A stretch of DNA of 64,000 bases from Bugulina stolonifera (Eukaryota > Bryozoa > Gymnolaemata > Cheilostomatida > Bugulidae), in assembly GCA_935421135.1 (NCBI GenBank), contig OW285194.1, positions 12,361,376 to 12,425,375 of the forward strand, read 5' to 3'. This document shows, one piece after another, positions 9,701 to 20,000 of this stretch (its first letter is position 1; each line of letters opens with the position of its first letter). A program made the translations under genes and the position numbers. Below the pieces are notes generated by a model. That model was not told the DNA's origin. It searched no databases and saw only the letters and a list, made by a program, of their open reading frames with translations.

Positions 9701-12429
9701 TCATAACATATGGATTAAAGTTGTTAAGGAAGTAGAGTAGAATATATGAATAATATATTTTTGTGAATGAAAAATAAATATTTTGCTACAGCTTTGTTGT
9801 TTACATGAATTTTAGAATATGGGCAGTGTAAGTGTATATGTCCTGTTAGATTAGAATTAGACCATGCTTTCCCAGTTACTGTTGCTCTAAATAGGGAGGA
9901 TTGGGACATGTGGAGGGTTTACTCTTGCAGCAAAAATATGACTGCACCTGGCAGTAACTCACCCTGGATCAGAACTTTAGCTCTTATCTCTCTGATTGGA
10001 CAATGATAGTTGTGAAATAACCTAACTGACTCTAAATCATGGATGGGCATCCCTTTTGGGTCGAAGGCCACTTTTAGATGGTAATTTCATAAAAGGCCAC
10101 CATCACCTTTAACTTTTAATGACACAAAATGTTTACCTCCCTATATCACCATTTGTGAAGGCGCTAATGATCATAACGTGATTCTTCTTATGCTGCTTCA
10201 TATCAATGTTTTATAAATTGGATATTTGCTAAAAATTTAAAAACTCAAAGTCGTCCAGTTGTTCCAATGACTGCTTTATTCACCTTTAATTATCCTTAAA
10301 CGCAAATAAAAATGTGAAGTAGTATTACATAGAAAGTAAAAATAAGAGATTGGTACCATGGTAATAGCAGTTTACATGTATGTTTACATGGGACTCTTTT
10401 GGCATTGAATGCAATCCATGATTTGAGTGTGCTTGGCGTAATGTCTGTAGCGGAGAGGTGGAGGATGTCAGATTATAGTACATACAGTCCTTTTATTTTA
10501 TCAACAACAAAAAGGCCGCATCAAATCAGCAAAAAGGCCTCAGTGGCCAAAAGGCCCCACGTTGCCCATGGCTGCTCTAAATGATTCATACTACATCTGA
10601 CCCACTGCTGCACATGTTTATTAGGTCTTGTGGCAAGTGGCATCTGATATCATTGTCAATGAATCATTCACCTTGCTGCAGCTTGCCTGTATACCACTAT
10701 TTTGTATTGAATGACCAAACAACAGTATAAAAGAAATAACATCAGCTCTACTTTCCCTGTTCTAACATATTATCATAAATGACCAAACTGTCACATATTG
10801 CAGTATTATACATTGTGCAATCATGTTCAGGTATTTATCATTCATATGCCTAAATTGCATTGTTCATAATAGTAAAGAGCCCATCCCATCTGACAGCGAC
10901 GACATGGTATATAAGTGTGTAGCCAAGAGTATTGGTGATTATTTAAGAGAAACAGAATTTTTCACCATGCCACGAAGATCGTGCTCAGTATTCAAAATGC
11001 AAAAATTATAATATGCTATTCATACATATTGCAGTAGTTCGACAATATCAACATGGTAGTCATTAAATTGGCTAAAACAGTGTTATAAGATAATATTATA
11101 CTCATACATACTTGTTTAATTTTTAAATATATTATATGGATAATCAAATCACAACATTCCTTTTTATATGCTTGTTCCCTATTATGAATATAAGCCTACC
11201 TATTGCCATCTGCTACAACTGGGTTGTTTACAATATTGTATTAGGCTCTATACTGTTGGCACATCTTGTTAGCTAAGGGAAGGTAGCAATAGTGTAATTT
11301 TTGTTACTGCTCCCGCTGCTGTTATTTTGGTATTCAACAGCAAAAAACAAAGGTTAATGATTGGTACATTTATGTGTGGGAATTATTGACCATCTTACAG
11401 GTAGTAGGATTAATTATTCATTGACAATGTGCCCACAGATGCAAGATTGCAATCATTCTGTTACAGCTGGGCATCTTCCTGTACAGTTGCTGTCTATGTC
11501 ATGTTACATCAGGCAAGGTAGCACTGGTATAATAATAAATATTGTCATTCAAGAACAAAGGTATATTTTGCTGTGAGGTGGATTATTCATCGACAATGTT
11601 CCCAAGTGCCATTTACCACAAGAATTCAATAATGGGTACAAGCAGTGGGTTAGATGCATTAATCATGTCTCTTTCATTGAAACTAGGGAGGTTGTTTCAT
11701 AGCTATTATTGTCCAATCAAAGAGCAGAGCTCAGTTCCTGTTCCAGGGCTGGCTACCTCCAGGTAGAGACATTAGCTTTGCAGAGGTATTTTGCTTGTAA
11801 GTCAGTTATGCATGATACAAAATTACTTCAATGTTATGCGTAGCAATTGTGTGCAGGTTTTATACAACATATTTGCAAGATAAAATTCCCATTTAATTAG
11901 GGGCACCAAGAATCCTAATAATGTAACACTCTACATTGGGATTATATAGAAAACCCTTCCCCTGAGGGGGAAGACAACTCCATGTTTCAAAACTGAAACA
12001 TCAAGGTGTGGAAAAGGGTCTATTGTATAACCTGACTGTACAATATTATTAGCCTACAAAGGCTACAACATCCAGGCTAACCTACATGTAACTGCTTAGG
12101 TCTAAGGTGATGTCTGGATAACATCCCTCTCTGTATCTTGTCAGTAGCCAGTACAGATGCAAACATACAGCAGTGTTGACAAACATTTCTGTTTTATGGT
12201 AGTGATTAAATTCAGGCTAAGGCTAGGTAAGAGACGAAATAACTCACCATACACCCTGGAGTTTCCTCACATCAAAGTTCTGTTTGACGTAGTCTGTCTG
12301 TATGTCTGCAGGTAAAGGACACCTTGGGCTTTCGGCAATGAACCACCAAAGGCCTGGAAGGATGGCTAGACCTGCATACCCTAGTACTATAGACAGTATA
12401 GCTACTAAACCACTACGTAGCCAACCCAT
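6760..12429 (-). CDS. lipocalin-like secreted protein A, four exons
   Basis: Predicted small lipid- or ligand-binding beta-barrel protein of the secretory pathway. Exons in transcript order: 12429-12248, 8208-8048, 7668-7510, 6947-6760, all GT-AG and phase-consistent, 229 residues. Residues 1-22 (MGWLRSGLVAILSIVL...) form a signal peptide or anchor. Two upstream in-frame ATGs (12471, 12495) would lengthen it. The lipocalin first motif is NFDVRKLQGVWYELAY (G-x-W). A TVVALGVD...W-V-I-EFQC strand and an NFYHKERFP...VARQQGLGYW segment match the second and third conserved regions. Cysteines in CPLPAD, LCGCERS, LYCQ, FQCVE and TGCTYP suggest disulfides. Exons 2 and 3 have the same length as those of lipocalin B. 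Intron 1 (4.0 kb) is swollen by a foldback transposon. The lipocalin assignment rests on motif order; the ligand is unknown. Confidence 0.75.
8218..8402. repeat. degenerate minisatellite in lipocalin A intron 1
   Basis: About five degraded copies of a unit of roughly 33 bp based on AGATCATAGGCTACCATGG. The array ends about 10 bp before the foldback element. Confidence 0.65.
8412..8992 (+). repeat. left arm of the foldback element
   Basis: Pairs with 11446-12024 in inverted orientation. Matching landmarks include CTTCCCCCTCAGGGGAAG, CTCTTTGATTGGACAGTAA and GCCCAGCTGTAACAGAATGA. Short open frames here occur in mirror image in the other arm and are not genes. Confidence 0.85.
9182..9740 (+). 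pseudogene. decayed transposon ORF: SAP domain plus YqaJ/SWIM-type N-terminal region
   Basis: An ATG at 9182 opens a frame reading SLAEVNTWSLESERLLQEAG, which looks like the first half of a SAP DNA-binding motif. The second half (SGTRAELCASVYY) continues in another frame from about 9285, so a frameshift breaks the gene. The second frame runs to a stop at 9738-9740. It contains KTGKGFSYFYNDWLQEV and CIPSNRLNDPPHNIWIKV, which resemble the region ahead of the SWIM zinc finger and YqaJ nuclease in transposon-borne proteins of marine invertebrates. The zinc finger and nuclease themselves are absent, so the copy is both frameshifted and truncated. The family link is from memory of the pattern and was not searched. 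Confidence 0.55.
9945..10700 (+). repeat. third, diverged copy of the foldback arm, split by a hAT MITE
   Basis: Segments such as CACCCTGGATCAGAAC...CTCTGATTGGACAATGATAG and CCCACTGCTGCACATGTTTA...CATTGTCAATGAATCATTCA align with the left arm (8690-8860) in the same orientation. The match is interrupted exactly by the element at 10038-10574. This copy is clearly older than the two terminal arms. Confidence 0.7.
10038..10574. mobile_element. non-autonomous hAT element (MITE), 537 bp
   Basis: It is flanked by a perfect 8-bp target-site duplication, CTCTAAAT (10030-10037 and 10575-10582). The termini are CATGGATGGGCATCCC on the left and, read inward from the right, CAGCCATGGGCAACGTG, the usual hAT style. 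Subterminal GGCC-rich repeats (AAAGGCC, GTGGCC) are also typical. No transposase is encoded. Confidence 0.9.
11446..12024 (-). repeat. right arm of the foldback element
   Basis: Reverse complement of the left arm with scattered substitutions and small indels. Just inside it, at about 11400-11440, is another partial copy (TTATTCATTGACAATGTGCCC), so the inner edge has been rearranged. Confidence 0.85.
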
Positions 12430-12495
12430 TGTCAAGCCTTTCAACTGAAGTAGTTGACTGAATAGCTGCATGTATTTAATGCAATGACCTCTCAA

Positions 12496-14061
12496 CTTAT
12501 ATAGAAGTTTATTTCTCTAATACACCCAAAGCTACAGATATCATTGTTGTAACTCACTGTTCACAGTACAAAGTACACATTCACTGATTAGAATGGCTGG
12601 TGGCTAAGATAATATACTGGTCTACTATATCTACTCTCTATAAGGCAACTTGTTCACAACATACAAATGCATAATGCAAGAAATACCTGACAGATTTTGA
12701 TATATTAGTATTGGGAACCACCTGTTGATCACCTATCTAGGTTGTCAGGTGATGAATCTGTGTGTGTATATATTATAGTAATCCTCTCAAGCACACTTTT
12801 GAGTATATTATAGTACATTGTCTGTTTCTAATAATTTACTCAAGTCCTGTACTCTTGCATGACTACAGGTTGGCCTGTGTGAACCAATTAGTTGGTATCA
12901 TGCAATAATTTGTGTTTGTACAAAATCAGATAGTTATACAGCCAAAAACAATAATTTTATTAAGAAAAATCTCTTATTCTAGTACAATACTGATCATACC
13001 CCTATAAATGACAATATTATACCAGGGATAAAATATTAAATACATGCACATGATAAAAGATTAGATAATGCACAGCACAGGACATACCAGTACATTGGCT
13101 ATTAGACCCAGTATACCATATTATACAGTACCTTGTCAAATGATAACAAAAATATCATGTAAGGTCAAATACAATGATAGCAGTGATAACATGTAAGATC
13201 ATACCTTTCAAGTCTACAGGCTTCTCACCTAGAGAATCCCCAAAAAGTATGCTGATCAAAATATCCTTATTCTGTTTACTTGACAGGTATGATGCATGCT
13301 ACTGTGTGACAAACACAGATATTATTACTAAAGTGAAATCATAATATACATATACATGTAGTAACTATGTAGCAGTAAAAATAATAATGACTGGAGGCAG
13401 AGGGAAGGCAATACTCCGCCAGCTGACCAGCCTGCGCCAGAAATGAGTACAGGATCCCTAATAAGATCTGTCATATAGAGAAGTTGTCTTCTTTTTATTT
13501 TGTAAGTTGTTTGCCCTTGCCCCACACCCCAACCACAACATAAATGTATAGAAGGACTTTTTAGGGCTTTTAAATTTGTACTTATTCTCTGCTGCCAGCC
13601 TACCATCATATTTTACTCTATTTCCATTATCAACATCCTGTATGCAACAACAATATTGTAGCACTCTTCAACACAATACAAATGAGAGCCATCGTCACTT
13701 TCTACATCAAAACAACATCTTTTAATATTTCCTGAATATTATTTCATAACCATGCTGTTTCCATCTGACATTTTCGAAAGATATAACAAATTCCTTCATT
13801 ACAGCAGCATGGTAACGGTCTACTGGTTTAGTGTATACATTGTAGCTGTATGCAAAGATATAGTGGCCTTGGAAACAACTCGTTGAACTAAGTGCAGCTA
13901 ACAGTTAGTATGTTCCAAATCATAGTTAAAATACAAAGCATGTATTTCTAAGCATCCACACTGCGACCTGCCAAACTTATTTTAACTCATTTTAGAAAAC
14001 TAGGCTTACGATTTGAAAATTTCAAATAAGAAGATGATAAATAAGATGGTATACTCCTAGA
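12496..14061. other. intergenic region between lipocalin A and the CTHRC1-like gene
   Basis: Contains the promoter side of lipocalin A and the 3' flank of the CTHRC1-like gene, both on the minus strand. The only structure recognised is a dispersed repeat at 13215-13300. Short open frames near 13330-13660 on the minus strand lack splice or domain support. Confidence 0.45.
13215..13300 (+). repeat. dispersed repeat, copy near 13.2 kb
   Basis: Shares CTCACCTAGAGAATC, TGTGCTGATCAAA-like and TTCTGTTTACTTGA blocks, in the same order and orientation, with 61268-61350. The family is unknown; perhaps a MITE fragment. Confidence 0.6.
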
Positions 14062-17000
14062 CTAAGCATCGCAATCAAACCGATTTTCTGTGCATATCTT
14101 CATGGAGTCTAGTCTAAGTTCTTCAAGGATGATATCAAAAGAAGTCAGGTAGCCAATTTCAGAGTTAGTGTGTGTCGTCTGACCCGCACACGGTCCAGTA
14201 GCATAAGCTATGGTATGGCTTCCTATCGTTATGTTATGGCAAATTCCGCTCACTGTAGAACCATAAGGAGATAACTCCAACATATTAGTACTGCTGTATA
14301 CATGTACATGTACATGCCTGAACTTGCCTAGTATAATACTTGCATTGTGTGTGCCCTTACCAGTTTTCCAGCCTATGATAACAGTTGTTTACTATGAATA
14401 GAATGAATTAAAATTCACTGAATTTGATAAGTTTCAAACTATAATTCACTCAAATAATATGCATTCAAACTATATTGCATATTCGGGGATTTTGGCAATC
14501 CTTTCTCAACTTTTTGCACTACATCCTTGCTAGTTTGCTGCTGTAAGTAATCATTCTGCAATGGCTAGTAAAGTGAATACATGTGTATATGTATGCATGA
14601 GAGAGGGTTTGCACATGTAGGTCTGCGAGTGTAGCTACCCACTGTCAGCTGTTCATGTGTACAGTCTTTACTACCTCTTTCAACAAGTCTACATACGTTC
14701 ACCATATATGGATACATAGATAGATGTACATTTACTTGCGCATGCATTTACTAATTACGTAGTACTTGTAGTAGGCAGTGGATATTACGTAGTAGTAGAC
14801 AGTGGATATTTTACGTAGTAGTAGAGGGTGGGTGTGTAAATTCTAGGACATACCTTGCATAGGCTGATGGTAATTATTTTTGCTATTAAACTGCAGCAAA
14901 CCTTCTATTCTTCCTGGGTTAGTGCATTCATTTCCATCAATAGTGAAGTACCTATAACAAAATGCTGAGTAACATAATGCATGCATATAATATAATATGT
15001 CTTGGGCAGATATCAAAGGGCACCACATAATATGTATATATGTATATGTACATGTATATGTATATTTTTCATATAACCCTCAGAAAGTTTGTTAGGCAAA
15101 ACTGAAGTCAAGTTGGTTTGTTACTTGACTTGATTTAGCAGATTAGTTCTATAATTAACAGGTGGATTGCATTAGCAGGCAACATACCACCGACCGCATC
15201 TACCATATCCAGGGCCTGAGGAACCTCGATGGACTCCACTAGCTGTCATCCTCAGAGCGGTGTCGGCGTACTCCTTCGAGTAGGTGACTGAATATAAGAC
15301 TTTGTTGTCATCTGCATTGCCTGTCAGCCAGTAGTTAAACCTCTCCACTTTACCAACATGGCTTCTAAATCCCCTACGCCTTTGCCACACTGCATAAAGA
15401 TAGCAGGCCTACATATTAAATTAAATTGAAGAGTTTTACAGTAGATAAAGCTGTTCAGCTTTGCTCTCTGCTTTGCGATGCTCTGTTTGTATATAGTATG
15501 ACTGCGGCTTCACTATCCGGCTGACAAACTAAATGCTTACAAATTATAACAAAACAACTACTAGAGAATAAATCATAGCTTTCATCTGGTTGAGTTATAC
15601 CTATCAATCATCGATCGGATTTTTAGAGTCTAAAGTTTGAATTTAAAGAGCTTTTAGGCCTACCTCCATCAACAGCATGATATCTTCTAACTTCCTCTAT
15701 GATCAGGCGTGAGGAAGAGTTAAATCCTCCGGTTATTGTTTTAGTAGGTTGAGTTCTGTTGATCCCTTCACAAGATCCAACCCAGATCTCCACACTATGT
15801 ATGCCACTGTTTAGCTGATTGTCACAAACACCTTCAACTAGATATCAAAGCATGGCATGATCGTAACAGCTAGTTATGTCTACCGATTGGTTAATGCTAG
15901 TTCAGAACTTTTCCTCAATCTTACATATATAATTTAGTGTAAATTTCAATATTACATCATATGCTGCAACTTTTGGAGTTTAAAGTCGACTTTGCCAAAC
16001 AGAAAACCTGGACAACTGACTATCTTACCTGTTCTTGTCCTCCTATGGAGCATGTAATAATTGTAGTCACTTCCTTCACTTGGGTAAACCATGTAGTTCA
16101 GTCGAGGGCTGCATTCATTGCCATTGATTCTAACATACCTAAAATAATGCAACTAAACATTACTTTACACAAATATTGTTAATTTATACAACAGTTTTTG
16201 GAACTGTCATGGCTGACCGTCACTGTGATAGACAGCTATGCCAGGGAAGATCTAATGACTACTAAATAAATTAAGTTCACTCCAATCAGTTTGGGTAATT
16301 ACTGAAAATTATTAACGTTCTGCAGTGCTTTGAAAACCAACCCACTTTTGTTGATGCTACAACTAGAGATGTGGTGATTAAACTGTAGTAGAAGTTTTAT
16401 AAAAATAATGTATATTATTGCATTTACATACATGTATATAATTATAATATGAGTATATATTGTAGATTGTAGACATATCAGTTTTCGGAGCACTGCAGCA
16501 CAATTTTAATTTTCAGTAAGCTGGGATTGAAGGAGATTTTTGTTTAGTTGGTATAGCCACCCTGCTTGACATAGCTCTCCAAACCAGTGGCAGCTATGTG
16601 AATTCCAAAAGCTGACACATGAAATATTCATATACAATAACGATGTAAAGCAAACAAGCAATTGCATTTGCACCTGAAAAAGGTGGCTCATACTTATGAA
16701 ACTATCGTACATTTATAACTACTTAGTAAGGGATATTATATCAATGTACCATGCACTGCAATATATGCTTGGTGTAATCATTTCCAGAGCTGTTACAGCA
16801 CTGTACTTGATGTGGAGACTCGTGTCACTGGCTAACTTCCTGTAGTTGATTGACTACAATGTAAATATGTACACCTACAGCAGTATATACAACGTACAGC
16901 CATAAACTTATAATCAGTAACCATCTACTAGTTTGTAAATTTTCTCAGATATCCATACCACGTTATAAGAAGTAAAATAATATAAGTTTATTTCTGTCTC

Positions 17001-20000
17001 CCTAATATTTAAGTATTCATTAAAATATCAGCTGTTAACTGTAATAGACTGTAGGTGTGCCCTGACTGGAATACCAGGCTACTAATCAGAAAGCTAGACA
17101 GTGAGAATGCAGGCGGCTGTCTGTGTCTAAGCTCAGGTTAATAATAGCTTTATACCAAGAAAGAGGTTCCAATAATCTCAATCACCTTAATTAGCAGACT
17201 ACTTGAGGCCAAGTCTCTAGTGTCTGTGATCTCCTCATTCCATGTCTCATATTGGTAGTTGAATACATTTAGTAGTGGACAGTAGTTTGTTCCACCCTCT
17301 ACAAATTTAAACCAAGAACCAAATAACTGGCTAATACAATTTTACCAAATGATGCAAATTTAAATGTGTAAGAGATCACTTGCATTGGGAGATTAACCTC
17401 CTTAACAAGAACCTTCTACATGCAGTCAACTGCTAATAGCTGAAGGGGCTAGACGGCCATAAGTGCCTCATCCGCAGGTGCTTTGTAGACATATTGGTAA
17501 ACCTATAGCCACAGAAATATTATTATCTCCAATATTACCATATAATCTTTCCTTGTAGGGCATCACTTCCATAACAATTGCTGTTCTGGCAGAGTTGAGG
17601 CCTGAACAAGAATCAGAAGTAGCGAATCCTTCACAAGGAGCCACGAATAAGCCAATCTTTCTCATTCCACGGGCCAAACCATAGCAAGTGCCATCCACTG
17701 TAATAGCATTGCAACAAAATGTAGAAGCATCTACATTCAATTAGTTGTACAAAGGGTGGTAAAAGTGTTGGTTACAGTAATTCTATAACAATACACTACT
17801 ACAGTTTTCTAAATAAACACTTTGGAGAAAGTACAATAATTTGTTGTTAACTACTCGTTGGAAAGATGGTTGTCCCCATACGAGGACGTCAGATTTTCCA
17901 ATTCAATTTCTACAAACTCATGCATTAGAAAACGGACTTTTCCACTTAGAGTGGTCCAGCTTCCAATGTCAGTACAAGCTTTCACTCACGATGCCTATTA
18001 GTAACTTTTATTATTATTTATAAGAAAAAAAAGCTATGGCAAGTCTTGGAGCAGACAGTACCAAATACAATCGATATCCGGAATTAACTCACGGTCCATA
18101 GACAGATGAAGGTCTCCTTCTTGTACACTGTACTCTATCATTTCTATGTTTCCTGGATTTGTACATTTCTTTCCATCAAATGTGACGTACCAATGGCTGC
18201 AGTTGCCTGGTTGGTTATCATAGTGCCCTCTTACTACCATGTGGATAATAACTCTCAAAGCTGATTCAGAACTTTCTTTTGGATATGTAAGTGACTGCAA
18301 GTACATTGACAGTTGTTTGGCAAATGCAACAGATTCTTCTCAAAACAGAGTTTACGATTTCTAGAATGATATACAATATGTAGATTGACGAAAGACAATA
18401 TAATTTATTGTTTTAGGATATGCTGCATTTAAATTGAAATTTAAACATTGGATTTTAAAGGAAAAATATGATTTAGTTGCGGAATAAAAAATGATCAAGA
18501 TTTTTTGGTTCATTGACAAAGCTGAAGTAAGAAAAATGGTCTTTTCTGCGTGTTTTTGAGTCATCAGCATCCTAGCTCCTGGAGTGCTTAGATCAAGTTT
18601 TGTGAAAATATCTTAGAAGACTTAGAAACGAGGCTAACTAATGTAGCCGCTTTATTCCAATACAAAAATCTACTGATAATGTCTTACCATAATAGTTGCA
18701 GTATCTCGTTGATCTGTACTGGTATCAGACCAGTAGTGTCTTAGGTTACTGTACTCAATAGGTCGGTTACACTTGTCTCTCTGATCAGCTAAAATTAGTA
18801 TATAAAGTAGCATACACACCCTAATAAACTATGGTGATTACAGACCTTACTATTCTCTATATGTAAATGAAGCTTACACTAGGTTTGTTAACATTTAAAT
18901 GAAGAAGTTTTCGTCTCTTTCATTTTTAGCAAATCCAATCGTCTCGACTGGATCTCAGTTGAGACGATTACAGTCAACTCCCTGTCCCTGTACTTATCCA
19001 GACAAACTGGTACAGTCAACTCCCTGTCTCTGTACTTACCCAGACAAACTGGTACAGTCAACTCCCTGTCTCCACAGCCCTTCATACAAATATTATTCTC
19101 GCCACACACTCTTCCATTGCAATTCATCTCCTGCCATCATATGAAATCAGATGAATAGTACTATGTGATGCCGGAAGTTTGCAGTGGGGCACAACTAGTA
19201 ATCTATAATCATCATAGTTTAGTTAATGCGGTTTGGGACCATAGCCTCAGGGCCAGGACAGTCAAACTTACATACTACATCCTGTGACCTGTGTTATAAC
19301 TAGTTACTATGCTACTATACAATACAACTCTCTGTACTTCTCTGTGTAACTAGTGTGATGTGTATCATATTTTAACCAATTATACTAGTATTAATTATTG
19401 TGTGTGGTAGTAATAACATTATACGTGTATAGTAATACGTTTGTAAAAATAATATACAATAAGCAGCACCAGCTTTAATATATTACATGTAGATATTGTA
19501 TGACAACAAGTAAGATAGCACGAGATAAATAGCGATGTTTTTGGCCCTAAGCCTACTGCCCAATTGGTAAGATACAATAATAGCGCCAGTATCATGCAGG
19601 TAAAATTATATGGTAATAGTGTGTTTATCCAATCATATGATATATAGTTCAGCTTTAGTAAGATATACATAGTGTAATTATAATATGTTCTGCAAAGTGA
19701 GGGCTACTCCAAACATCGCAAATGCACTTTTTCTACAGAGGCAGGTTTGACATTCACAATCAATAGAAACAATGGAAACTGTTTCAGCATCAGAGGGAAA
19801 ATAAACTTAGATGTTTGAAGTATAAATTGTTTAAAATACTGAATTCGTTCAAAAGGAAAGTGAATATTATTGGCTAGGGTAATAGAAGGCCACTATTAAG
19901 ACTTCACACAGAGCTTCAATAAGCCTGAATTGATATTTATGGTAAACTATCAATTTGATACTTTTGTAAACAATAAAGCAATCACTAGTTGCAAAATTAG

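Larger units (their letters stand above)
8412..12024. mobile_element. 3.6-kb foldback element with ~580-bp terminal inverted repeats
   Basis: The two ends, 8412-8992 and 11446-12024, are long, closely similar inverted repeats. They begin AATAGACCCTTTTCCACA outermost and end near ATTGCAAT innermost. Between them lie a decayed SAP-domain ORF (9182-9740), a third diverged copy of arm sequence (9945-10700) and a hAT MITE inserted into that copy. The element sits wholly inside intron 1 of lipocalin A. No clear target-site duplication is visible (left flank ...GACAT, right flank GTATA...). The superfamily is not determined. Confidence 0.8.
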
